The position numbers were made by a program, and so were the translations under genes. 64,000 nt of DNA, taken from the NCBI GenBank assembly GCA_024349765.1, contig AP026073.1:4402001-4466000 (forward strand), written 5' to 3'. The stretch comes from Streptomyces nigrescens (GTDB taxonomy: Bacteria; Actinomycetota; Actinomycetes; Streptomycetales; Streptomycetaceae). The notes below the pieces were generated by a model. That model saw only the letters and a program-made list of their open reading frames with translations. It searched no databases and had not been told where the DNA came from. How positions within the stretch are numbered: the stretch's first letter is position 1; every line of letters starts with the position of its first letter. Below are positions 9,203 to 18,536 of this stretch, piece after piece.

Positions 9203-9649
9203 ATGACCGGATATTCCCCCGACGCCACCGACTGGCGCATCCTCGACGTCCTGCAGCGCAACGGCCGCGCGGGCTACGCCGAGCTGGCCCGCGCCGTGAA
9301 CATGTCCGCCAGTGCCGTCACCGAGCGGGTCCGGCGGCTGGAGGAGGCCGGGGTGATCTCGGGGTACGCGGCGGTGGTCGCCCCGGAGCGGATCGGGCTG
9401 CCGGTGCTGGCCTTCGTACGGCTCCGCTATCCGAACGGCAATTACAAGCCGTTCCACGATCTGCTGGAGACGACGCCGGAGATCCTGGAGGCGCACCACG
9501 TCACGGGCGACGACTGCTTCGTGATCAAGGTCGCGGCCCGTTCCATGAAGCATCTGGAGGAGGTGTCCGGGCGGATCGGCGCGCTCGGCTCGGTGACCAC
9601 CAGCGTGGTGTATTCGTCACCGCTGCCGCGCCGGCCGGTCGGCCACTGA
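9203..9649 (+). CDS. Lrp/AsnC family transcriptional regulator
   Basis: A 148-residue feast/famine regulator. An N-terminal winged helix (residues 5-55, DWRILDVLQRNGRAGYAELARAVNMSASAVTERV) is followed by a RAM/AsnC ligand-binding domain with HHVTGDDCFVIKVAARSMKHLEE. Such proteins assemble as dimers to octamers and respond to amino acids. Divergence from the rhodanese gene makes that gene the likeliest target. Length is normal for the family. Confidence 0.92.
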   Translation: MTGYSPDATDWRILDVLQRNGRAGYAELARAVNMSASAVTERVRRLEEAGVISGYAAVVAPERIGLPVLAFVRLRYPNGNYKPFHDLLETTPEILEAHHVTGDDCFVIKVAARSMKHLEEVSGRIGALGSVTTSVVYSSPLPRRPVGH

Positions 9650-9679
9650 CCGGCCCGCCCGCCCCCACTCCCCCGGGCC

Positions 9680-12600
9680 TCAGTGCGGCACGTGGTGCCG
9701 TACCGCCGAGCCCGTGCGGGCCTTGACGACCTCCAGCTGGGCGGGGATGCGGGCCTTGAGGTCCGCGACGTGGCTGACGATGCCGACGCTCCGGTCGCGT
9801 TCGCGCAGCGAGTCCAGGACGTCCAGCACCTCGTCGAGGGTCTGCTCGTCGAGGCTGCCGAAGCCCTCGTCGATGAAGAGGGTGTCCAGCCGCGTGCCGC
9901 CGGCCTCGTCGGTGACGACGTCGGCCAGCCCGAGGGCGAGCGCGAGCGAGGCGAAGAAGGTCTCCCCGCCGGAGAGGCTGGCGGTGTCCCGCTCCCGGCC
10001 GGTCCAGCCGTCGATGACGTGCAGCCCGAGCCCGGAACGGCGGGTGCCGCCGGCCCGCTCGTCGGAGTGGACGAGGGTGTAGCGGCCGGCCGACATCCGG
10101 TGCAGCCGGGCGCTGGCCGCGGCCGCGACCTGTTCGAGCCGGGCGGCGAGGACGTACGACTCCAGCCGCATCCGCCGCTCGTTCTCGCCGGACGTGCCGG
10201 CGGCCAGGGCGGCGAGCCGGGCGATGCGGTCGTGGGCGGCGCGCAGCGGGGCCAGCGCCCGGGCGTCGGCCCCGGCACGCGCGGAGAGCCGGTCGAGTTC
10301 GGCAGCGCGGTCCTGGGCGGTGGCGTGGGCCGTGGCGGCGGTCCGCAGCCGCGCCGCCGCCTCCTGGTGCGCGGTCCGGGCGGCATCCGGGTCCGCGGGC
10401 GGCAGGGCAGCCGCGGCGGAGACCTCCGGGTCGGCCAGTTCCGCCTCGGTCGCGGCGGATTCCCGCTGCCAGTCGTCGAGCCGCTGCTGCAGGGCCCGCC
10501 ACTCGTCGTCCCGCAGCAGTGCCCCGGCGACCTCCCGCGGGGTGTCGAACCCGGCCCGGTAGGCGGCGTCGGCGAGCGCGGCGTCGGCCTCCTTGAGCCG
10601 CTCGGCGCAGGAGTGCGCCGTACGGGACGCCTCGGCCGCGGCGGCCAGCCGGGCCACCTGCCGCTCCAGGTGCCCGGCCCGTTCGGCCACGCTCGCGCAG
10701 TCCGCCCGGGCCCGCGTCAACTCCTCCTCCAGGGCGGCCCGTTCGGCGTCCAGTGCCTCGCGGCGGGAGGTGCGGGCGGCGGCCCGGCGCTCGGCCTGCT
10801 GCTGCTCGGTGCGGCGCCGTTCGTGTTCCCGCTCGGCGCGCTGGAGCGCCTCGCGGGCGGCGTGCAGATCGGCGCCCCGGGCGTGCTCGCGGGCCAGACC
10901 GTCCCGCAACTCCTCGACCTGCGCGGCGAGTTCGGCGACCGGGGTGTCGCCCGCGGTGGCGGCGGCGCCGGCCAGCTCCTCCTTGGCGGACTGGCGGCGC
11001 TGCTCCGCCTGCCGGCGGGTCTCCTCGGCCCGGCGGTACGCCGCGAGTGCGGCTTCCTCGGTGGCGCGGTCGACATGTCCGGCGCCGGCCCGGGCCGGCG
11101 CCGGGTGCTCGGTGGCACCGCACACCACGCAGGCCGCGCCGTCCGTCAGCGCCTCCGCGAGCTCGGCGGCGATCCCGCGCAGCCGCCGGTCCTTGAGGTC
11201 GAGCCAGTCCTCGTGGGCGGCCGCGGACCGCTCCCGGGCGGCGAGCAACTCCCGTTCGGCGGCGTGCACTTCTTCGGTGAGGCGGTCGCGCCGCCGGGCC
11301 GCGGCGAGCCGTTCGGCGGCCGGTTCGACGCGGGCGGCGAGCTGCTCGGCCCGGGTCGCGGCCTCCTGGGCCGTCTCGATGCGCCGCTGGTGGGCGCCGC
11401 GGGCCCGGTCCCACTGGGCGAGCCACTCGGCGGCGTCCAGCAGGGTCTGTTCGTCGGCGCGCGCCTCGCGGTCCAGCGCGGCCCGTTCCGCGCCGATCTC
11501 GGCGGCCCGCCGCTCGGTCCGCCGGGCCGCCGCGAGCGAGCCCAGCTCCTCCCGCAACTCCCGCTCCCTGGCGGCGAGTTGGTCACCCGCGGCATCGGCG
11601 AGCGCCGGCGGCAGGAGGCCGCGGCAGTCCGCGTCGGCGCGCTGGGCGGCGTCCAGGTCGCGTCCGGCGGCGTCGCGCAGGGCGAGCGCGGGCGCCACCT
11701 CCGCGGCGGTGCGGGCCCGGGCCAGCCTCGTCCGGGTCGCGTCCCGTTCCGCGGCCCGGGCCTCCAGCGCCTCGGCCCGGCGGCGGGCGTCCGCGTACCG
11801 CTGCTGCAGCCGGTGCCGTTCGCCGGCCTCCGCCAGCCGGCCGGCCGCGGTCCGTTCGGCCTCCTCGGCCCGGTGCAGTGCGCAGCGGTGGATGTCCAGC
11901 CGCTCCCGTGCGGTCACCCGGGCGACGGCGGCGGCGGCCAGCACCGCGTCGGCGAATCCCGGCTCGCCCGGCCCGGGCACGTCCGGCCCGGCGGAGGCGG
12001 TCCCGGTGCCGCGTCCGGCACGCCCGGCCGCGCCCGCGGTACGCCGCCCGGCGGCGCCGCCCTGGGCCGGGACCGCGGCCGCGGTACGCCGGCCGGAGTC
12101 CGCGGCGGACAGCAGCCCCGCGAAGACCGCGGCGTCACCGGACTCCGCGTCCGCGGTCCCGCCGGCCGCCTGCGCCATCCGGTGCGCCAGCGCCAGCAGC
12201 CGTTCGTCGCCCGCCGCGACCTCGTCGGCGGCGGCCCGGCGGCGCGCGGTCAGCTGCTCTTCGAGCGCGGCGAACCGGCGGGTGTCGAAGAGCCGGCCGA
12301 GCAGCCGGGCCCGGGCCTCGGCGTCGGCCCGCAGGAAGCGCGCGAACTCGCCCTGCGGCAACAGCACGACCTGGCAGAACTGCTCCTTGCTCATGCCGAG
12401 CAGCTGCCCGATCTCCTCCCCGATCTCCTGGTGCGAGCGGCTCAGCGCCTTCCAGTGCCCCTCGCCGCCGGCCGCCCGCTCCGGCACTCCGGCCGGTACG
12501 AACTCCCGCAGCCGGCTCTGCGCCTTCTCCCTCGTCGTGCCGCTGCCGCGCTTCTTGGGCCGCGGCTGCTCGGGCAGCCGGGTGATCTCCAACCGCCTTT

Positions 12601-12859
12601 CGGCCACGGTGAGTTCGAGGACGACCTCGGTGAGGGTCAGCGGGTCGGCCAGGTCGCTGCGCAGTGCCTGGCCGCTCTGCCGCGCCCCGGGCACCGACCC
12701 GTACAGCGCGAAGCAGACCGCGTCGAGGACGGAGGTCTTGCCGGCGCCGGTCGGCCCGTGCAGCAGGAACAGGCCGTCCCGGGCGAGCCGGTCGAAGTCG
12801 ATGGTCTGGGTGCCGCCGAACGGCCCGAACGCGGTGACGGTCAGCCGGTGCAGCCTCAT
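9680..12859 (-). CDS. sbcC: SbcC, ATPase subunit of the SbcCD nuclease
   Basis: A 1059-residue Rad50-like SMC-type ATPase. Walker A is GPTGAGKT (35-42). A long Ala/Arg/Glu-rich coiled coil is broken near 577 by the zinc-hook CVVC. The second nucleotide-binding half carries the signature LSGGETFF near 960 and Walker B LDTLFIDEGFGSLD. With SbcD it opens hairpins and trims double-strand ends. The start ATG overlaps the sbcD stop by four bases, so translation is coupled. An upstream open extension of the frame overlaps sbcD and is not coding. Confidence 0.95.
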   Translation of the reverse strand: MRLHRLTVTAFGPFGGTQTIDFDRLARDGLFLLHGPTGAGKTSVLDAVCFALYGSVPGARQSGQALRSDLADPLTLTEVVLELTVAERRLEITRLPEQPRPKKRGSGTTREKAQSRLREFVPAGVPERAAGGEGHWKALSRSHQEIGEEIGQLLGMSKEQFCQVVLLPQGEFARFLRADAEARARLLGRLFDTRRFAALEEQLTARRRAAADEVAAGDERLLALAHRMAQAAGGTADAESGDAAVFAGLLSAADSGRRTAAAVPAQGGAAGRRTAGAAGRAGRGTGTASAGPDVPGPGEPGFADAVLAAAAVARVTARERLDIHRCALHRAEEAERTAAGRLAEAGERHRLQQRYADARRRAEALEARAAERDATRTRLARARTAAEVAPALALRDAAGRDLDAAQRADADCRGLLPPALADAAGDQLAARERELREELGSLAAARRTERRAAEIGAERAALDREARADEQTLLDAAEWLAQWDRARGAHQRRIETAQEAATRAEQLAARVEPAAERLAAARRRDRLTEEVHAAERELLAARERSAAAHEDWLDLKDRRLRGIAAELAEALTDGAACVVCGATEHPAPARAGAGHVDRATEEAALAAYRRAEETRRQAEQRRQSAKEELAGAAATAGDTPVAELAAQVEELRDGLAREHARGADLHAAREALQRAEREHERRRTEQQQAERRAAARTSRREALDAERAALEEELTRARADCASVAERAGHLERQVARLAAAAEASRTAHSCAERLKEADAALADAAYRAGFDTPREVAGALLRDDEWRALQQRLDDWQRESAATEAELADPEVSAAAALPPADPDAARTAHQEAAARLRTAATAHATAQDRAAELDRLSARAGADARALAPLRAAHDRIARLAALAAGTSGENERRMRLESYVLAARLEQVAAAASARLHRMSAGRYTLVHSDERAGGTRRSGLGLHVIDGWTGRERDTASLSGGETFFASLALALGLADVVTDEAGGTRLDTLFIDEGFGSLDEQTLDEVLDVLDSLRERDRSVGIVSHVADLKARIPAQLEVVKARTGSAVRHHVPH

Positions 12860-14022
12860 CGTGCCCCCTCGGCCGCCATCTCCTGGGCGCGCACCTCGTC
12901 GATCGCGGAGCGCAGTTCGGCCCGCTCGTGCGCGTCGGCCGCGCGGCCGGGCCGTACGTGTGCCACGAAGTCCTCGGCGATCTCCTGGTCGCTGCGGCCG
13001 CGCAGCCGCTGGGCGTACGAGGCCAGCGAGCGGGCGGGCCCCTCGTCGGGGTCGAAGACCAGGCTGACGAGGTGCGGGAAGCGGCGGGCGAGCCGGGCCA
13101 TGGGCTCGTGCGGGCGGGCGCTGTCGGTGAGCGTCGCCTCGACCCAGGAGTCCTCGTGCCCGGCCAGTGCCGGGTCGTCGAGCAGCCGCTCCAGCGGCCC
13201 CCGGATGCGGGCCAGCGGCCGCGGCACCGGGCAGTCCACCCGCTCCGCGTGCACCGCCCCGTCCGCGTCGAGGTCGACCAGCCACATCGATTTGCGGTGC
13301 GTGGCCTCGGAGAACGAGTACGCCAGCGGGGAGCCGGAGTAGCGGATCCGTTCGGTGAGGGTCTGGCAGCCGTGCAGATGGCCGAGCGCGGCGTAGTCGA
13401 CGCCGTCGAACACGGCCGCGGGCACGGAGGCGACGCCGCCGACGGTGATGTCCCGTTCGCTGTCGCTGACCGCGCCGCCGGTGACGAAGGCGTGCGCCAG
13501 CACCACCGAACGGGTCCCCGGCGGCCGGCCGGCGAGGTCGGCGCGCACCGTGTCCATCGCCGCGCCCAGCACCGCCGCGTGGTCGGCCCGGGGCGCGCCG
13601 AGGGCGTCGCGCACCATGGCGGGTTCGAGGTACGGCAGGCCGTAGAGCGCGACCGGGCCGTGCGCGTCGTGCAGCAGCACGGGGGTGCCGCAGCCGGCCG
13701 GGTCGGTGCGCAGGTGGATGCCGGCCCGTTCCATGAGCCTCGAGCCGACGCCCAGCCGGCGGGCGGAGTCATGGTTGCCGGAGATCATCACGGTCGGGAC
13801 GCCGAGGTCGGCGAGCCGGTGCAGCGCCTCGTCGAAGAGTTCGACGGCGGCGAGCGGCGGCACTGCCCGGTCGTAGACGTCGCCCGCGACGAGCACGGCG
13901 TCGATCTCCCGGTCGCGCACCGTCGCCACGAGGTGGTCGAGGAAGGCGCGCTGGGCGGTGAGCAGGCCGACCCGGTGGAAGGACCGGCCCAGGTGCCAGT
14001 CGGAGGTGTGCAGAAGCCTCAA
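12856..14022 (-). CDS. sbcD: SbcD, nuclease subunit of SbcCD
   Basis: A 388-residue Mre11-type exonuclease. The metallophosphoesterase motifs are in order: DWHLG at residues 8-12, GDVYDRAVP near 47, SGNHDSARR near 81, and a GHLHG near 205. It binds two manganese ions and supplies the nuclease activity of the complex. It is the first gene of a two-gene operon with sbcC. Length and motif spacing are normal. Confidence 0.95.
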   Translation of the reverse strand: MRLLHTSDWHLGRSFHRVGLLTAQRAFLDHLVATVRDREIDAVLVAGDVYDRAVPPLAAVELFDEALHRLADLGVPTVMISGNHDSARRLGVGSRLMERAGIHLRTDPAGCGTPVLLHDAHGPVALYGLPYLEPAMVRDALGAPRADHAAVLGAAMDTVRADLAGRPPGTRSVVLAHAFVTGGAVSDSERDITVGGVASVPAAVFDGVDYAALGHLHGCQTLTERIRYSGSPLAYSFSEATHRKSMWLVDLDADGAVHAERVDCPVPRPLARIRGPLERLLDDPALAGHEDSWVEATLTDSARPHEPMARLARRFPHLVSLVFDPDEGPARSLASYAQRLRGRSDQEIAEDFVAHVRPGRAADAHERAELRSAIDEVRAQEMAAEGAR

Positions 14023-14331
14023 TCGACCGCTCCGACCTGCACGTTTCCCCTCCCGGTCCGTCCTTCGCGCCGCCCGGGGTCCGCCGGCCGGCCGTGCCCA
14101 GGGTAGCCGCCGGCGCGGGCCGGCCCGGTACCGGCCTCGCGTCCCGGGGCGGCGCGTCGGTGCCTTCCGGGCGTCGCCTCTTCTTCCGCAGGGCCCCGGG
14201 TTCGTGCACGGTCTTCCTCCGCAGGGCCCCGCGTTCGTGCACGGCCGCCTTGCCGGACTTCTCGCTGCGCACCTCGTACCGCGGTTCCTCCTCGGAGGCG
14301 TCGACGGTGCGGCCGGCGGCCCGGGTGGGAC
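14023..14331. other. 309-base region upstream of sbcD with a 33-bp duplication
   Basis: The interval holds the expected sbcDC promoter and a near-perfect tandem duplication of 33 bases (14181-14213 and 14214-14246). The two copies differ at positions 4 and 19. A minus-strand GTG frame begins at 14335 and overlaps the hydrolase stop, but it runs 250 bases into sbcD, so I do not call a gene here. Confidence 0.5.
14181..14246. repeat. 33-bp imperfect tandem repeat
   Basis: Two adjacent 33-base copies share ccgcagggcccc and ttcgtgcacgg blocks. No protein-coding role is established. Confidence 0.85.
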
Positions 14332-15894
14332 TCACCTCCCGGGGGAATTCTCCCGGAGGCCGGTCCCCGCGGCCTGCGGGGCGGCGGCCGGGTCCGCGCA
14401 GCGGACGTCGTGGGCCGGGCGGCGGCCGGTGGTGAGGAAGGTGGTGACCGTGCGGTCGCCGCAGGCGGTGCCGTTGGCGAGGTAGGCGCCGTGGCCGCCG
14501 TGGTCGAGGGTGACCAGGCGGGCGCGGTCACCGAGGGCCTGCCGCATCTTCAGGGCACCGAAGTAGGGGGTGGAGGGGTCCCGGAGGTTCTGCAGCATCA
14601 GGATGTTGGACGGTCCGTCGCCGGTGATCCGGGTGGGCCGGGGGTCCGGCGCGTCCTTCCAGAAGGAGCAGGGCGTGATGTTCGCCGGCATGCCGGCGGT
14701 GAGCGGGTGGCGGGCCCGGTCGGCGGCGACCGCGCGGCGGTGGGCGGGGACCGACGCCGGCCAGCGCACGTCGTTGCACAGGGTCGCCATGATGGCGGTG
14801 GCGTCGGTGTCGGGCAGCGGCCCGGCGAGGTCGGCGGGCAGCTCCGGGCGGGCGGCCGGGTCCTGGGCCTGCTGGACGAGCCGGGCCAGCGGCGCGAAGA
14901 AGGCGTCGCTGTAGAGGGCGTTCTGCAGCGCCTGCCGCAGCATGTTGCCGGTCAGCGGCACGGACGCGGTGGTGGACTCCTTGGGCGCGCGGTCCAGTTT
15001 GGCGGCCAGTGCGAGGAACAGCGGGCGGACGTCCTCGGGTCGGGCGGCCAGCCGCAGGCCGTCCTTGTCGCGGGCCGGGTCGGCGGCCCAGGCGGCGAAG
15101 TCGGGGAACCGGTCGTCCGCGGCGGCCGACATGTTCGCCAGCCAGCCCCGCTCGACCCGCGCCGGGTCGGGGTCGCCGCTGCTGTCCAGCACCCAACGGC
15201 CGGTGTGCTGCGGGTACTTCTGGGCGTAGACGGCGCCGACGTACGTCCCGTAGGAGACGCCCCAGGCCGAGAGTTTCCGCTCGCCGAGCGCCTGCCGGAA
15301 GCGGTCGATGTCGCGGACCTCGCTGGCGGTGGAGATGCTGCGCAGGACGGCGCCGCCGTGGCGGTGGCAGGCGTCGGCGACGCGCCGGGCGCGGGCGACG
15401 TTGTCGGTGATGGCGCCGTCCGGGGAGGGCCAGGAGCGCAGGCTCACCAGATAGCGGTCGGCGGGCGCCAGGCCGCAGCCCGCCGTGGTGCTGCCGCCCA
15501 CTCCGCGCGGGTCCAGACCGACCAGGTCGTACGCCCCGCCCGTGGCCTTGCGCAGCGCCTCCCCCTTCTGCGCGAGCCGCTGCACCCCCGAGCCGCCGGG
15601 GCCGCCCGGGATCAGCAGCAGGGTGCCGCGCCGGGCGGCGGGCCGGTCACTGCGCAGCCGGGACACCGCGACGGTCAACTGCGGGCCGTCCGGGTGCCGG
15701 TAGTCGACCGGTACGGCCAGGTCGGCGCACTCCTGTCCGGCGGGGCCGCCGGGTCGGGCGCAGGGCCGCCAAGCAAGGGGCGCGGGTGCGCCGGCGGGGG
15801 CGGCGGGGGCGGGCGGGGCGAAACCGGTCAGGGTGGCCGCGACCGCCGTCGCGGAGAGGCCGAGGAGGAGGGCGCGTCGTGGGTAACTCGTCAT
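14332..15894 (-). CDS. Secreted alpha/beta hydrolase, tripeptidyl aminopeptidase-like
   Basis: A 520-residue S33-type serine peptidase/hydrolase of the Streptomyces TAP class. An N-terminal signal region (RR at residues 6-7, a hydrophobic core, then PPAPAAPA) indicates export. The nucleophile elbow is WGVSYGTYVG (Ser near 211), the oxyanion region is LLIPGGPGGSG, and the C-terminal TAP-like domain supplies the catalytic His in LDHGGHGAY. The ATG at 15894 is chosen because it starts directly at the signal sequence; a longer frame upstream lacks any such signal. It is unlinked to the neighbouring permease. Confidence 0.88.
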   Translation of the reverse strand: MTSYPRRALLLGLSATAVAATLTGFAPPAPAAPAGAPAPLAWRPCARPGGPAGQECADLAVPVDYRHPDGPQLTVAVSRLRSDRPAARRGTLLLIPGGPGGSGVQRLAQKGEALRKATGGAYDLVGLDPRGVGGSTTAGCGLAPADRYLVSLRSWPSPDGAITDNVARARRVADACHRHGGAVLRSISTASEVRDIDRFRQALGERKLSAWGVSYGTYVGAVYAQKYPQHTGRWVLDSSGDPDPARVERGWLANMSAAADDRFPDFAAWAADPARDKDGLRLAARPEDVRPLFLALAAKLDRAPKESTTASVPLTGNMLRQALQNALYSDAFFAPLARLVQQAQDPAARPELPADLAGPLPDTDATAIMATLCNDVRWPASVPAHRRAVAADRARHPLTAGMPANITPCSFWKDAPDPRPTRITGDGPSNILMLQNLRDPSTPYFGALKMRQALGDRARLVTLDHGGHGAYLANGTACGDRTVTTFLTTGRRPAHDVRCADPAAAPQAAGTGLRENSPGR

Positions 15895-15957
15895 GGGACA
15901 AGAGTGGTTGAGCCGCGCCCCGGCTCCCATCCGGCAGCCACGAGACCCGGGGTGGGG

Positions 15958-17469
15958 TTATCCCCCGGCGCCGGAGGCGCTGGCCTCGCCCTCTGCCGGG
16001 CGGTCGTCCGCGCCGTCGTCCTCGTCCGCCTCCCGGTGCGGCGCGCCACCGTCCAGGTAGCGCTCGTCGATCCGCTTCGGCCCGAACGGCCACTCCTTCT
16101 CGACACGGGCCCAGAGGAGGAACGCCACGACACCCGCGGCGACCCAGGCAAGCGACCATTCGATGGGGTGCCGGCCGGGCGCGTTGCGGTCCGCGTAGCC
16201 GTAGATCACCAGCCAGCCGACGAGCGCGAGGAGTCCGGGGAGCGGGTAGAGCCACATCCGGTAGGGGCGGCGCAGGGCCGGCTGGCGGCGGCGCAGCACG
16301 GTGACCGCGGCGACCTGGGCCAGCGACTGCACGATCACCATGACGGTGGTGAGCAGCTGGATGATGGTGGCGAGGTCGGTGTGCCGGCCCAGGAGGAAGC
16401 CGGCCGCCATCACCACCCCCATGGTGAGCAGGCCGAGTACCGGGAACCGGTGGCGCGGGTGGAGGGTGCCGTACGGGCGGAAGAAGACCCGGTCGCGGGC
16501 GGCGTCGTAGGGGACCCGGGAGCCGCCGAGGAGCCCGGTGAGGACGGAGGCGACGGCGGTGACGAGGATGAGCACGGTGACGGTGTCGGCCGCGCCCCTG
16601 CCCCAGGCCCGTTCCAGCACGGCGGAGGCGACGGACGAGGACGCCGTCGAGTGGGGGTCGAGCATCTCCCGCCAGTCGACGACGCCGAGCGTGCCGATCT
16701 GCAGCAGCAGGTAGATGGCCATGATGCCGAGGATGGCGGCGATGATCGCGCGCGGGACGGTCCGGCCGGGGTCGCGGATCTCGGCGCCCATGTAGGCGAT
16801 GGTGTTGTAGCCGAGGTAGTCGTAGATGCCGATGGTCAGCCCGGCCGCGAAGCCCACCCAGAAGTGACCAGCCGTCAGCTCGAAGGCGTGCGCGGGGTAG
16901 GTGAAGGCACGCTCCGCGCTGAAGTGGGTGAACGCGGCGACGATGACGAGGACGACGGCGGCGATCATCACCGCCCAGAGGACGACGGTGAGCCGGGCGA
17001 TCCGCTCCACCCGCCGCCACAGCAGCACCATGATGCCCACGGTGACCACGAGTCCGACGGCGTCGCCCTGGCCCTGGCTCATCCCCGGCCACAGATAGCC
17101 CAGGTACTGCACGAAGCCGATCACGCCGGTGGACATCCCCAGCGGGATGAACAGCATGGCCGTCCAGACGAACAGGAACGGCATCAACTTGCCGGTGCGG
17201 TACTGGAACGCCTGCCGCAGATAGACGTAGCTGCCGCCGGCGCCGGGCAGCGAGGCGCCCAGCTCGGCCCAGACCAGCCCGTCCGCGAGCGCAAGGACCG
17301 CGCCGGCGAGGAACCCGACGACGGCCTGCGGTCCGCCGAAGGCGGCGACCATCAGCGGGATGGTGACGAACGGGCCGATGCCGCACATCTGGCTCATGTT
17401 GATGGCGGTGGCCTGGAACAGTCCGATCCGGCGGACGAATCCCACGTGCTGGTCGAGGAGTTCAGGCAT
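15958..17469 (-). CDS. APC-superfamily amino acid permease
   Basis: A 503-residue integral membrane transporter with about twelve hydrophobic helices. The APC signature in the first helix reads INMSQMCGIGPFVTIPLM, the unwound glycine-rich helix that binds substrate. A cytoplasmic tail rich in Asp/Glu ends the protein. It likely imports or exchanges amino acids or polyamines by proton coupling; the specificity cannot be read from the sequence. The gene is 63 bases from the hydrolase start and probably has its own promoter. Confidence 0.88.
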   Translation of the reverse strand: MPELLDQHVGFVRRIGLFQATAINMSQMCGIGPFVTIPLMVAAFGGPQAVVGFLAGAVLALADGLVWAELGASLPGAGGSYVYLRQAFQYRTGKLMPFLFVWTAMLFIPLGMSTGVIGFVQYLGYLWPGMSQGQGDAVGLVVTVGIMVLLWRRVERIARLTVVLWAVMIAAVVLVIVAAFTHFSAERAFTYPAHAFELTAGHFWVGFAAGLTIGIYDYLGYNTIAYMGAEIRDPGRTVPRAIIAAILGIMAIYLLLQIGTLGVVDWREMLDPHSTASSSVASAVLERAWGRGAADTVTVLILVTAVASVLTGLLGGSRVPYDAARDRVFFRPYGTLHPRHRFPVLGLLTMGVVMAAGFLLGRHTDLATIIQLLTTVMVIVQSLAQVAAVTVLRRRQPALRRPYRMWLYPLPGLLALVGWLVIYGYADRNAPGRHPIEWSLAWVAAGVVAFLLWARVEKEWPFGPKRIDERYLDGGAPHREADEDDGADDRPAEGEASASGAGG

Positions 17470-17636
17470 CGGCGGCCCCCTTCTCGTGCCGGCACGGCGG
17501 AGCTTCGGCCCCCGCCGCTCGCCGGTGCGGCACCCGTCCGCCCCGCCACAGGCTGACACGCCCGGCGCCCCCGCGCACCGGTACGGACCGGACTTTCCGC
17601 CGCGCCCGGCCGCTCTCCCGCAGGGCCCGCCGCCGG

Positions 17637-18272
17637 TCAGACCTCCCCGGCCTCCCCGTACGCCTCGCCGCCGAGCTCCAGCCGGGCCGTGCCGGCCGTC
17701 GCGTCCGCGAGCCAGCCGCGGAACGCGTCCAGCTCGGCCTCCGGCAGCCCGACCTCGATGCGCACCTCCGCGCCGTACGTCACCTCCCGCACCGCGCGGC
17801 CCGTGGTCCGCAGGTCGTTCTCGACCCGGCCGGCCCGCTGGTGGTCGACGGTGACCGTGGCCAGCCGGAAGCGCTGCCGGGTGACCGTGCCCAGCGTGTC
17901 CAGGGCCTCGCCGACGACGCCGGCGTAGGCGCGTATCAGCCCGCCGGCGCCGAGCTTGACGCCGCCGAAATAGCGGGTGACGACGGCGACGACGTAGCGC
18001 ACCTCGCGGCGGAGCAGCATCTGCAGCATCGGGACGCCCGCGGTGCCGCCCGGCTCGCCGTCGTCGCTGGCCTTCTGCACGCCGCCGTCGGCACCGAGGA
18101 CGTACGCCCAGCAGTGGTGGCGTGCGGTGGGGTGCTCCTTGCGGATGCGCGCGATGAAGTCCTGCGCCTCGGTCTCGTTCGCGACGGGCGCGAGCGCGCA
18201 GAGGAAGCGGGACTTGTTGATCTCGATCTCGTGGACACCCTCGCGCGCGAGCGTGCGGTACTGCTCCTGCAT
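17637..18272 (-). CDS. YigZ/IMPACT family protein (UPF0029)
   Basis: A 211-residue protein with the two-domain YigZ layout. An N-terminal IMPACT domain (about 15-125) contains ASDDGEPGGTAGVPML and RYFGGVKLGAGGL; a C-terminal DUF1949 ferredoxin-like domain follows. Eukaryotic IMPACT homologues modulate translation control, while the bacterial role is unsettled. Length is typical. It stands alone, read toward the permease. Confidence 0.92.
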   Translation of the reverse strand: MQEQYRTLAREGVHEIEINKSRFLCALAPVANETEAQDFIARIRKEHPTARHHCWAYVLGADGGVQKASDDGEPGGTAGVPMLQMLLRREVRYVVAVVTRYFGGVKLGAGGLIRAYAGVVGEALDTLGTVTRQRFRLATVTVDHQRAGRVENDLRTTGRAVREVTYGAEVRIEVGLPEAELDAFRGWLADATAGTARLELGGEAYGEAGEV

Positions 18273-18536
18273 CGCTCCAGCCTATGCGGCCCCTGTGACA
18301 GCGGGCTCCCGGTCCCGGCCGCCGGCGCCGCGCTGGGCCGTCCGCCAAAAGGGCGCGGGGGTCCGCCGGACGGGCGCAGTCCGCACGGCCAGGCGGCGTA
18401 CCCGCCCCGTCCGCACGGTGCGTCGGGGAGACGTCGGGGCCGGCCGTGGGCACTGTGAGGCCAGTGCGAGAGCCTCGTGTTTCCGGGGCCCCGCGCGTAC
18501 GCGCAGGAACGGAACGGCGGGTTGGCGGAGGGCTGC

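Noticed and set aside
9683-13342. A 1219-codon plus-strand open frame opposite sbcC
   Set aside because: It is antisense to a clearly recognised gene, has biased Gly/Arg/Pro composition and no motifs; high GC removes stops.
13769-14335. A minus-strand frame from a GTG overlapping the hydrolase stop
   Set aside because: It enters sbcD for 250 bases and contains the 33-bp duplication; no domain is recognised.
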